DNA of 64,000 bases from Marinovum algicola (GTDB taxonomy: Bacteria > Pseudomonadota > Alphaproteobacteria > Rhodobacterales > Rhodobacteraceae), in the NCBI RefSeq assembly GCF_900109145.1, contig NZ_FNYY01000002.1, forward strand, positions 124,001 to 188,000, written 5' to 3'. This document shows positions 1 through 7,545 of this stretch, piece by piece. The notes under the pieces were generated by a model, which saw nothing but the letters and a program-made list of their open reading frames with translations, searched no databases and was not told the DNA's origin. Each line of letters begins with the position of its first letter. The first letter of the stretch is position 1. A program made the translations under genes and the position numbers.

Positions 1-591
1 CATGCGCAGATGGCGCAGGAGGCCGGGCTGTTCGACTTTGACGACGTGGCCAACACCATGTCCGACAAGATGGTGGCGCGGCATCCGCATGTGTTCGGCG
101 CCGAGAGCCGCGAGAAGAGCCCCGAGCAGCAGACCCGCGACTGGGAGGCGATCAAGGCCGCGGAACGGGCGGAAAAGGCGCAGAAAGGCGCGCTCGATGG
201 CGTCGCGGTCGGGCTGCCGGCACTGCTCCGCGCGTTCAAGTTGCAAAAACGCGCGGCGCGGGTGGGGTTTGACTGGCCCGAGACCGAACAGGTGCTCGAC
301 AAGATCGCCGAAGAGGCGCGCGAGCTGGTCGAGGCGCGCGAGAGCCTGCCGCAGGACAAGGTCGAAGAGGAGATGGGCGATCTGCTCTTTGTCATGGCCA
401 ATCTCGCACGGCATCTGGCGGTCGACCCCGAGGCCGCGCTGCGCCGGGCCAATGCAAAATTCACGCGCCGTTTCAAATCGATAGAGGCCGCACTTGCAGC
501 GCAGGGCAGATCAACGGCCGACTCGGACCTGGACGAGATGGATGCGCTCTGGGACGCCGCCAAGGCGGCCGAACGGCGGGCCGCGGAATGA
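1..591 (+). CDS. mazG: Nucleoside triphosphate pyrophosphohydrolase MazG, 5' end cut by window
   Basis: MazG hydrolyses (d)NTPs to the monophosphate and pyrophosphate, which cleans the nucleotide pool. The reading frame is open from base 1, and the first visible residues (HAQMAQEAGLFDFDD, then ISDK/RHPHVFG-like text) match the middle of the first MazG domain, so the true start lies upstream. About 196 of the usual roughly 265-275 residues are present. The second MazG domain is complete, with the paired acidic motif EEARELVEA followed by EEEMGDLLF (EExxE...ExxD), which binds Mg2+. An ATG at 10 is an internal Met, not the start. The gene is followed by a 107-base gap with a GCCGCC/GGCGGC hairpin (603-625) without a T-run. 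Confidence 0.93.
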   Translation, partial: HAQMAQEAGLFDFDDVANTMSDKMVARHPHVFGAESREKSPEQQTRDWEAIKAAERAEKAQKGALDGVAVGLPALLRAFKLQKRAARVGFDWPETEQVLDKIAEEARELVEARESLPQDKVEEEMGDLLFVMANLARHLAVDPEAALRRANAKFTRRFKSIEAALAAQGRSTADSDLDEMDALWDAAKAAERRAAE

Positions 592-698
592 TCCGTCCGC
601 GCGCCGCCTGACACATTCTGGCGGCAAACCGCTTATGGACTCTCGGCGCCGCGATTGACAAGTTGGCGCGCAAACAGCCCTGCCCTGAACGAGGTCCC

Positions 699-1640
699 AT
701 GACCCAACGCAAGATCATCATCGACACCGACCCCGGACAGGACGACGCGGTGGCGATCCTTCTCGCTCTGGCCAGCCCCGAAGAGATCGAGGTGCTGGGC
801 ATCACCGCCGTGGCCGGCAACGTGCCTCTGGCGCTGACCGCCAAGAACGCCCGCATCGTCTGCGAACTGGCCGGCAAGCCGGAAACCCCGGTCTTTGCCG
901 GCTGTGACAGCCCGATGAAACGGCGGCTGGTGACGGCCGAACATGTGCACGGCAAGACCGGGCTCGACGGGCCGGTGCTGTCCGATCCGACGATGGATTT
1001 GCAGGAAATGCACGCCGTGGATTTCATCATCGAGACCCTGCGATCCGAGCCCGAGGGCACGGTCACGCTTTGCCCGCTGGGCCCGCTGACCAATATCGCC
1101 ACGGCCTTTGAACGGGCCCCCGACGTGGCCGCGCGGGTGCGCGAGATCGTGTTGATGGGCGGCGCCTATTTCGAGGTGGGCAACATCACGCCCGCCGCCG
1201 AGTTCAACATTTACGTCGACCCGGAAGCCGCTGATATCGTGTTCAAATCCGGCGCACCGATCACGGTGATGCCGCTGGACGTGACCCATAAGGCGCTGGT
1301 CACCAAGGCGCGCAACGACGCGTTCCGTGCTCTGGCAACGCCGGTCGGCGTGGCGGTGGCCGAGATGACCGATTTCTTCGAACGTTTCGACAAGGAGAAA
1401 TACGGCTCTGACGGCGCGCCGCTGCATGACCCCTGCGTGATCGCCTGGCTGCTCAAGCCCGAGCTGTTTTCCGGTCGCAAGATCAATGTCGAGATCGAGA
1501 CCGGCTCTGAACTGACGCTCGGCATGACCGTGGCGGATTGGTGGGGGGTGACCGACCGGCCGGCCAATGCGCTGTTCATCGGCGATGTGGATGGCGACGG
1601 CTTCTTTGCCCTGCTGACGGAAAGGCTGGCCCGCCTATGA
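699..1640 (+). CDS. Inosine/uridine-preferring nucleoside hydrolase family protein
   Basis: This enzyme hydrolyses the N-glycosidic bond of ribonucleosides to free base and ribose in nucleoside salvage. The 313-residue protein has the N-terminal calcium-site signature DTDPGQDDA at residues 9-17 (usually DTDPGIDDA; Gln replaces Ile), a VLMGG-like segment, EFNIYVDPEAA, and a C-terminal LHDP with the conserved His-Asp. I chose the ATG at 699 because GAGG lies just upstream and family members begin a few residues before the DTD motif; an in-frame ATG at 663 would add 12 unconserved residues. The stop overlaps the start of the following acetyltransferase gene (ATGA), so the two are translationally coupled. 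Substrate preference cannot be read from the sequence. Confidence 0.92.
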   Translation: MTQRKIIIDTDPGQDDAVAILLALASPEEIEVLGITAVAGNVPLALTAKNARIVCELAGKPETPVFAGCDSPMKRRLVTAEHVHGKTGLDGPVLSDPTMDLQEMHAVDFIIETLRSEPEGTVTLCPLGPLTNIATAFERAPDVAARVREIVLMGGAYFEVGNITPAAEFNIYVDPEAADIVFKSGAPITVMPLDVTHKALVTKARNDAFRALATPVGVAVAEMTDFFERFDKEKYGSDGAPLHDPCVIAWLLKPELFSGRKINVEIETGSELTLGMTVADWWGVTDRPANALFIGDVDGDGFFALLTERLARL

Positions 1641-2086
1641 GCACCAGATTGCACCTCGCCGGACCGGATGACATCGAACGGCTGATGCCGCTGACCGCCG
1701 CATTCTGCGCCGAGACCGGCCTCGAGACCGATGACGACCGGCGCCGCGCCGCCGTTCTGCCACTGCTCGAAGGCTCGCCGCATGGCGCAGTCTATCTGAT
1801 CGGGCCGCAGAAGGCGCCGGTGGGCTATATCATCCTCAGCTTCGGCTGGTCGCTGGAGTTTGGCGGCATGGACGGCTTTGTCGACGAGCTCTACATCCGC
1901 CCCGCCGTGCGTGGCCGCGGCATGGCGACCGATGTGCTCTATTCCCTGCCGCGGGCGCTGCGCGATGCCGGGCTCAAGGCGCTGCATCTGGAGGTGAAGC
2001 GCGAGGACAAATCCGCCCAGCGGCTCTATCGCAAGGCGCATTTCGAGCTGCGGGACGGCTACTCCCTGATGTCGCTCAAACTGTAG
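1637..2086 (+). CDS. GNAT family N-acetyltransferase
   Basis: A 149-residue protein with the GCN5-related acetyltransferase fold. It shows motif A, VDELYIRPAVRGRGMA, where RGRGMA is the acetyl-CoA pyrophosphate-binding Q/RxxGxG/A loop, followed by a helix and the typical C-terminal LEVKREDKSAQRLYRKAHF segment (N/S-x2-A-x2-LY-x2-x-GF pattern). The start overlaps the nucleoside hydrolase stop by four bases, so the pair is one operon. An in-frame ATG further upstream lies inside the hydrolase gene and is not needed. The acceptor substrate is unknown; it could be a small amine or a protein. Confidence 0.88.
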   Translation: MSTRLHLAGPDDIERLMPLTAAFCAETGLETDDDRRRAAVLPLLEGSPHGAVYLIGPQKAPVGYIILSFGWSLEFGGMDGFVDELYIRPAVRGRGMATDVLYSLPRALRDAGLKALHLEVKREDKSAQRLYRKAHFELRDGYSLMSLKL

Positions 2087-2150
2087 GCTCTGGCTCTGTG
2101 GCGGGCCGCGTGCTACCGCTGAAGACACCGGGGCCAAGGCAGGTAGCACG

Positions 2151-3398
2151 ATGAATTTTCTGCAAATCACATCCCTGCTGATTGTTCTGGCGGGGCTCTT
2201 TGGCGCGATCAACTATCTTGTCCTGAAGCTGCCCGCCGCGATCGGCATTCTGGTCGTGGCGCTGCTGGCCTCTTTCGGGATCATGGCGCTCGATCTGGCG
2301 CTGCCGGCGCTGGGGCTGGCCGATACGGTGCGGGCCACCGTGCAGGGGCTGGAGTTCTCCGACGCGCTGCTCGAAGGCATGCTGGGGCTGCTGCTCTTTG
2401 CCGGGGCGCTGCATGTGAAGCTCTCGGATCTGCGGGCGCAATGGCGGATCGTCTTTCTGATGGCGACGCTGGGTGTGGGCCTGTCTACGGTGATCGCGGG
2501 CTTCGGCTTTTTCTGGATCACCGGCATGCCGCTGCTGGTGGCGCTGGTCTTCGGCGCGCTGATCTCGCCCACCGATCCGGTGGCGGTGCTCGGGGTGCTG
2601 CGCGAGGCCAATCTGCGCAAGGAGCTGGAAACCAAGATCGCCGGCGAGTCGCTGTTCAATGACGGTGTCGGCTATGTGGTCTTTCTGGTGCTGGTCGGCC
2701 TCGCCTTTCCTGTCGGCGGCGCCCATGACGCCGGGCTCGAGGCGGCGGCGCTGCTGTTTGTTCAAGAGGCGCTTGGCGGCGCGGTGCTGGGGATCGTGCT
2801 GGGCTGGCTCACCTTCCGGCTGATGCGGCGGATCGACGATTATTCGCTCGAGGTGCTGCTGACGCTGGGGCTGGCCTTCGGCGGCTATGAGCTGGCGGTC
2901 TATCTCCATGTCTCGGCGCCGATCATGGCGGTCTGCGCCGGGCTGCTGATCGGCGATATCGGTGCCAAGCACGGCATGACTGAAGAGACCCGCAACTATG
3001 TCGATGCCTTCTGGAAGCTGATCGACGAGATCCTCAACGCCGTGCTGTTTCTGATGATCGGTTTCGAGGTCTTCGCCCTGGCCTTCGACGTCGGCGACCT
3101 GATGATCGGGGTGATGTCGATCGCGCTGGCGCTGGTGGCGCGGCTGCTGGCGGTGGCGGTGCCGGTGCTGGTGCTGCGCCCGTTCCGCAGCTTTCCGCGC
3201 GACGTGATCCCGATCATGACCTGGGGCGGGCTCAAGGGCGGCATCTCGGTCGCGCTGGCGCTGTCGCTGCCCGAAGGGGAATGGAAACCGGTGATCCTGA
3301 CGGCGACCTATGTGGTGGTGATCTTCTCGATCATCGTTCAGGGCCTTAGCGTGACCCGACTGGCCAACCGGCTGGGCCGCGAGCCGGACCTCGTCTGA
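2151..3398 (+). CDS. CPA1-family sodium/proton antiporter (NhaP type)
   Basis: An integral membrane cation:proton antiporter of 415 residues, about 12 hydrophobic segments, for Na+ (or K+) export and pH homeostasis at the inner membrane. Diagnostic CPA1 motifs are SPTDPVAVLGVL (about residues 140-151), GESLFNDGVGYV (about 164-175), which carries the ion-binding ND pair, and the C-terminal WGGLKGGISVALALSLP. There is no cytosolic RCK/TrkA extension, unlike many longer NhaP proteins. The stop codon shares a base with the start of the next gene (TGATG), so the antiporter and the CorA-like transporter are co-translated. Confidence 0.93.
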   Translation: MNFLQITSLLIVLAGLFGAINYLVLKLPAAIGILVVALLASFGIMALDLALPALGLADTVRATVQGLEFSDALLEGMLGLLLFAGALHVKLSDLRAQWRIVFLMATLGVGLSTVIAGFGFFWITGMPLLVALVFGALISPTDPVAVLGVLREANLRKELETKIAGESLFNDGVGYVVFLVLVGLAFPVGGAHDAGLEAAALLFVQEALGGAVLGIVLGWLTFRLMRRIDDYSLEVLLTLGLAFGGYELAVYLHVSAPIMAVCAGLLIGDIGAKHGMTEETRNYVDAFWKLIDEILNAVLFLMIGFEVFALAFDVGDLMIGVMSIALALVARLLAVAVPVLVLRPFRSFPRDVIPIMTWGGLKGGISVALALSLPEGEWKPVILTATYVVVIFSIIVQGLSVTRLANRLGREPDLV

Positions 3399-4345
3399 TG
3401 GCGCTCTTTGTCTTCGATATCGACGCCGATGGACGGGCCCAGGCCGGCGCGCTGGATCAGGAGGCTGCCCGGGGGCACTGGCGCTGGGTGCATTTCGACC
3501 TGGCGGCGCCGGGCACGGTGGCGCGGGTCGGCCAGCTGGTTTCCGAAGAGGCGGCCGAGGTGCTTGTGCAGCCGGAAACCCGGCCGCGCTATCTGGGCCT
3601 GGGCGAGTCGCTGATCCTGATCCTGCGGGGGGCGAACTTCAACCCGGGGCAGCAGGCCGATGACATGGTCTCGCTGCGGCTCTGGGCCGGCCGCGACCTG
3701 GTGGTCACCCTGCGGCACCGGCCGATCTTTGCCGTGCGCGAATTGCAGGCCGATCTCGAGGCCGGCCATTGCCTGCCCGGCGGCCCCGGCGAACTGGTGG
3801 CCGAACTGACCGAGCGGTTGGTCGACCGGATCGAACAGGTCTCGCTCAAGCTTGACGATCAGGTCGATGCGCTGGAAGAGGCGATCCTCGATCCCGATTG
3901 CCCACCCGATGTGCTTGCGCCGCTGCCCGAACTGCGCCGCGCCTCGATCCGCCTGCTGCGCTACCTGCGGCCGCAGAGCGAGACCCTGCGCCGGCTCGAG
4001 GCCCGGCCACCGGACGGCCTCGCCCTGCCCCATGACGAGATCCGCGAGAGCGCCAACCGGGCGCAGCGCGCGCTCGAGGAACTGGACGCAGTGCACCAGC
4101 GGCTGGGGGCGCTGGCCGATCACCAATATGCCCAGAAGGCCGATCAGCTCTCGCGCAACGGCTACGGGCTGTCGGTGGTGGCGGCGATCTTTCTGCCGCT
4201 GGGGTTTGTCACCGGGCTGTTCGGCATGAACGTCGGCGGGCTGCCCTTTACCGACACGGCCTGGGGCTTTGCCATCGTCTGTTTCGGCATGGCCGGTTCG
4301 GTGATCCTGGTGCTGCTGGCGCTGCGCCTGTTGCGGCTGATCTGA
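3398..4345 (+). CDS. CorA/ZntB-family divalent cation transporter
   Basis: A 315-residue CorA-superfamily membrane protein. It has a long acidic N-terminal cytoplasmic funnel domain and two C-terminal transmembrane helices. The first helix ends in the universal GMN motif (GMNVGGLPF near residue 276), followed by the periplasmic loop and a last helix ending at LRLI. The sequence around it (NGYGLSVVAAIFLPLGFVTGL) is typical of the ZntB branch, which exports or transports Zn2+ rather than Mg2+, so ZntB is the likely call, but substrate cannot be fixed from sequence alone. It overlaps the upstream antiporter by one base, linking monovalent and divalent cation homeostasis. Confidence 0.9.
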   Translation: MALFVFDIDADGRAQAGALDQEAARGHWRWVHFDLAAPGTVARVGQLVSEEAAEVLVQPETRPRYLGLGESLILILRGANFNPGQQADDMVSLRLWAGRDLVVTLRHRPIFAVRELQADLEAGHCLPGGPGELVAELTERLVDRIEQVSLKLDDQVDALEEAILDPDCPPDVLAPLPELRRASIRLLRYLRPQSETLRRLEARPPDGLALPHDEIRESANRAQRALEELDAVHQRLGALADHQYAQKADQLSRNGYGLSVVAAIFLPLGFVTGLFGMNVGGLPFTDTAWGFAIVCFGMAGSVILVLLALRLLRLI

Positions 4346-4424
4346 CGCCGGCGGGATTCCCCCCTTACTTGCGCGGCAAAACCTGCCAGAGTGGCAGCAA
4401 TCCATTTCAACGGGAGGATATGAC

Positions 4425-5267
4425 ATGGGATTGATGGGCACTTTGGCCAAGGTTGCGCTGGGGTACGCCGCCGCACGCGGGGTGGATCACCTGAGCAGGA
4501 ACCAGGGGCTCGGCGGCATGCTGGGCGGCGCGCAGGTGCCCTCGGGCGCGGCAAAGGCGCGCCAGAACCCGACCGCCGAGGCCTTGGGCCAGATGCCCGG
4601 CATGGAGCAGATGCGCGGCATGATGGCCCAGATGCGCGAGAGCGGCGCCCAGAGCATGACGCAGGCGCAGGACATGTTTGCCAGGATGGTGGGGGCCGGC
4701 GGCGGCGCCGGGATGAACCTGCAAGAGATGATGGGCAACATGATGGGCGGCGGCCAGAGCGCGGACGCCAAGGGCAGCGGGTTGCTCTCGGGCGCCGGCG
4801 GCGCGGGGCTGGCCGGGCTGCTCTCGATGGCCGGCGGCGCCGCGGCGGCCCAGGGCAAGGGCGTGGGCGCGATGCTCGACCAGGTTTCCGACACCCCCGG
4901 CGCGCCCGAGGCGGAAGCCGCCGCCGGGCTGATGCTGCGGGCGATGATCCAGGCGGCCAAGTCCGATGGCGGGATCGACGCGGCGGAAAAGAAGAAGATC
5001 CTCGAAACCGTGGGCGAGGATGCCGACGCCGAGAGCCTGGCTTTCGTCAAGAAACAGCTCTCCGCCGAGGTCGACCCCGAGGCTCTGGCCCGCGACACGC
5101 CGGACGCGCAGAAGATGCAGGTCTATTCGATGTCGCTGATGCCGATCCGCGTGGATACCGAGGCCGAGGCGCAATATCTCGACACCCTGGCCTCGGAACT
5201 CGGCCTCGATCAGCAGACGGTGAACATGCTGCATCTTCAGATGGGGGTGCAACCGCTCTACGCCTGA
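4425..5267 (+). CDS. DUF533 / TerB-like protein
   Basis: A 280-residue DUF533 (YebE-type) protein of unknown function. The N-terminal half is rich in Met, Gly and Ala (repeated MPGMEQMRGMM- and MMGGG-like text), contains a hydrophobic AGGAGLAGLLSMAGGAAAA stretch, and is probably disordered or membrane-associating. The C-terminal half (about residues 155-275) is helical with the TerB-like pattern AGLMLRAMIQAAKSDGGIDAAEKKKI, an acidic EF-hand-like turn. A clear ribosome site GGGAGG lies at 4411-4416, before the ATG. No partner gene is linked; the next gene is lysC after 132 bases. Confidence 0.85.
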   Translation: MGLMGTLAKVALGYAAARGVDHLSRNQGLGGMLGGAQVPSGAAKARQNPTAEALGQMPGMEQMRGMMAQMRESGAQSMTQAQDMFARMVGAGGGAGMNLQEMMGNMMGGGQSADAKGSGLLSGAGGAGLAGLLSMAGGAAAAQGKGVGAMLDQVSDTPGAPEAEAAAGLMLRAMIQAAKSDGGIDAAEKKKILETVGEDADAESLAFVKKQLSAEVDPEALARDTPDAQKMQVYSMSLMPIRVDTEAEAQYLDTLASELGLDQQTVNMLHLQMGVQPLYA

Positions 5268-5399
5268 GCCGCCGTCCCGATCTTTCGCCCGGCCTCACCG
5301 CCGCCGGGCAATACCCTGCCGGCGCGGCCAATCGGCGCTCTTGCCCTTTTTCATCCATCTGCGTAAACCGCGCCGGACGACTTCAGGCAGGACGATCCC

Positions 5400-6638
5400 A
5401 TGCCCCTTCTGGTGATGAAATTCGGCGGCACCTCCGTCGCCACGCTCGACCGTATCCGCCGCGCCGCCAAACGGGTGGGCGTGGAAGTGGCCAAGGGCTA
5501 TGACGTGATCGTCATCGTCTCGGCCATGGCGGGCGAGACCAACAAGCTTGTCGGTCTGGTCAACGAGACCTCGCCGCTCTTTGATGCGCGCGAATACGAT
5601 GCGATCGTGTCGTCCGGCGAGAATGTGACCGCCGGGCTGATGGCGCTGACGCTTCAGGAAATGGACGTGCCGGCGCGCAGCTGGCAGGGCTGGCAAGTGC
5701 CGCTCAAGACCACCAACGCCCATGCCGCGGCGCGGATCGTCGAGATCCCGACCGACAACATCTCGGCGAAATTCGCCGAGGGCATGCAGGTGGCCGTGGT
5801 CGCAGGGTTTCAGGGCATCGGCCCCGACGGCCGCGTCACCACCCTGGGCCGGGGCGGCTCGGACACCACGGCGGTGGCTTTTGCAGCCGCCTTCGGCGCC
5901 GAGCGCTGCGATATCTATACCGATGTGGACGGCGTCTATACCACCGACCCGCGCATCTGCGAAAAGGCCCGCAAACTCGACAAGATCGCCTTTGAGGAGA
6001 TGCTGGAACTGGCCTCCCTGGGCGCCAAGGTGCTGCAAACCCGTTCCGTCGAACTGGCAATGCGCTATAACGTCAAACTGCGGGTGCTTTCGAGCTTCGA
6101 GGAAATGGACGACGCGGCCGGAACGCTCGTCTGCGATGAGGATGAAATCATGGAACTCAATGTCGTCTCTGGCGTGGCCTATTCCCGTGACGAGGCCAAG
6201 ATGACCCTGATCTCGGTGGCCGACCGCCCCGGCATCGCCGCCGCGATCTTTGGCCCGCTGTCCGAGGCCGGCGTCAATGTCGACATGATCGTGCAGAACA
6301 TCTCGGAAGAGGGCCGCACCGACATGACCTTCTCCTGCCCCACCGATCAGGTGAAACGGGCGGAAAAGGCGATGGCCGACGCCAAGGCCGCGGGCGCGAT
6401 CAATTTCCACGATATCGTCGCCGACACCGGTGTCGCCAAGGTCTCGGTGGTGGGGATCGGCATGCGCAGCCATGCCGGTGTGGCAGCCAAGATGTTCAAG
6501 GTACTCTCGGATGAGGGGATCAACATCAAGGTCATTACAACTTCCGAGATAAAAATTTCCGTGCTGATCGACCGGAAATATATGGAACTCGCCGTGCAAG
6601 CGCTTCATGATGCCTTCGAACTGGAAAAGGCGGCCTGA
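5400..6638 (+). CDS. lysC: Aspartate kinase
   Basis: Aspartokinase phosphorylates L-aspartate at the start of the lysine, threonine and methionine pathways. The 412-residue protein has the N-terminal amino-acid kinase motif KFGGTSVA at residues 7-14, the aspartate/ATP-site segments GRGGSDTTAVA and YTDVDGVYTTDPR, and two C-terminal ACT domains (about residues 265-335 and 345-412, with ISEEGRTDMTF and VGIGMRSHAGVAAKMF), the expected site of feedback inhibition by lysine and/or threonine. The length is right for a monofunctional alphaproteobacterial LysC. It is a single gene with no lysine riboswitch upstream; the 132-base 5' region contains GC-rich repeats only. Confidence 0.97.
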   Translation: MPLLVMKFGGTSVATLDRIRRAAKRVGVEVAKGYDVIVIVSAMAGETNKLVGLVNETSPLFDAREYDAIVSSGENVTAGLMALTLQEMDVPARSWQGWQVPLKTTNAHAAARIVEIPTDNISAKFAEGMQVAVVAGFQGIGPDGRVTTLGRGGSDTTAVAFAAAFGAERCDIYTDVDGVYTTDPRICEKARKLDKIAFEEMLELASLGAKVLQTRSVELAMRYNVKLRVLSSFEEMDDAAGTLVCDEDEIMELNVVSGVAYSRDEAKMTLISVADRPGIAAAIFGPLSEAGVNVDMIVQNISEEGRTDMTFSCPTDQVKRAEKAMADAKAAGAINFHDIVADTGVAKVSVVGIGMRSHAGVAAKMFKVLSDEGINIKVITTSEIKISVLIDRKYMELAVQALHDAFELEKAA

Positions 6639-6693
6639 CGCCAAAGCCCTGCGACGGGCCTAGGCAAGTCGGGTCCGAACGGGGAGATCGGTG

Positions 6694-7476
6694 ATGCGAC
6701 ACGCGGCTTTTGCCGTCGCTTTGGGTGCCTGCCTGCCGCTTTCGGCGGCGGCGGAGCCACTGTTCTTTTCCTCGGTCACCTCGAATGACATCGATTATAT
6801 CCTGACCGATGACCCCGATGCGCTGGCCTGCCTTGTCGACCGCGGCGATGGCCGGCGCGAAATGCCGGACAAGCGCGGCGGCCCGCTGATGGCCGAGGGC
6901 GTGCATCTTTTTGATGCGCGCTATCTCGATGGCGCGATGGTGCCGATCTGGGCGCATCCCCGGCTGGGCGACCGCGACGCGGCTCTGGCGACGGTGACGC
7001 CGCTGGCCCATGCAATCGGCAAGCTGCCGGGGTTCATGCGCGCCAAGCTCGATCATGTGGTGCTGCTCGACGGCGACGAAAGCGCCTTTGCCGAGGATCG
7101 CGGGCGGTTCTTTGTGGTCTATGCCGAAAACCTCGCCCGCCGCATCGCCAGTCATGATCTGGAGGAAACGGTGTTTCACGAAAGCGTCCATGCCACGCTC
7201 GACCAGCCGCATGCCGCCTCAGAGGCCTGGCGCGCGGCGCAGCAGGCCGATGGCGGATTTCTCACCGGATATGGCGCCGAAAACCCGGACGGCGAGGATC
7301 TGGCCGAGACCCTGCTGATCGCCTATGCGGCGCTGCGCCATCCCGAACGGCTGCCCGCGGCGCTGACGGAACGGCTGCGCCGGCAGGTGCCGCACCGGCT
7401 CGCCTTTATCGAAAACCTGCTGACGCGGCTGGACCGGCCGGCGGCGATGCGCGACAGGGCCGCGGTTTGCGGTTAG
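6694..7476 (+). CDS. Secreted protein with HExxH-type metal-site motif
   Basis: I do not recognise a named family. The protein (260 residues) has a good signal peptide (MRHAAFAVALGACLPLSAAAEP) and is therefore exported. Its centre carries HESVH (DLEETVFHESVHATLD), a match to the HExxH zinc-binding and catalytic motif of metallopeptidases, and a downstream acidic stretch NPDGEDLAETLLIAY could supply a third ligand. This makes a secreted or periplasmic metallohydrolase plausible but unproven. I chose ATG 6694 over the GTG at 6691 because GGGGAG is ideally spaced. It lies alone between lysC and ptsP. Confidence 0.75.
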   Translation: MRHAAFAVALGACLPLSAAAEPLFFSSVTSNDIDYILTDDPDALACLVDRGDGRREMPDKRGGPLMAEGVHLFDARYLDGAMVPIWAHPRLGDRDAALATVTPLAHAIGKLPGFMRAKLDHVVLLDGDESAFAEDRGRFFVVYAENLARRIASHDLEETVFHESVHATLDQPHAASEAWRAAQQADGGFLTGYGAENPDGEDLAETLLIAYAALRHPERLPAALTERLRRQVPHRLAFIENLLTRLDRPAAMRDRAAVCG

Positions 7477-7545
7477 ACACAAGGGCCACACCGCGGCGTG
7501 ACACCCGCCCATGACACTTCGGTCCGAATAAGGGGACATCGACAT

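Noticed and set aside
5268-5399. A lysine riboswitch before lysC
   Set aside because: The 132 bases are GC repeats without the lysine riboswitch core.
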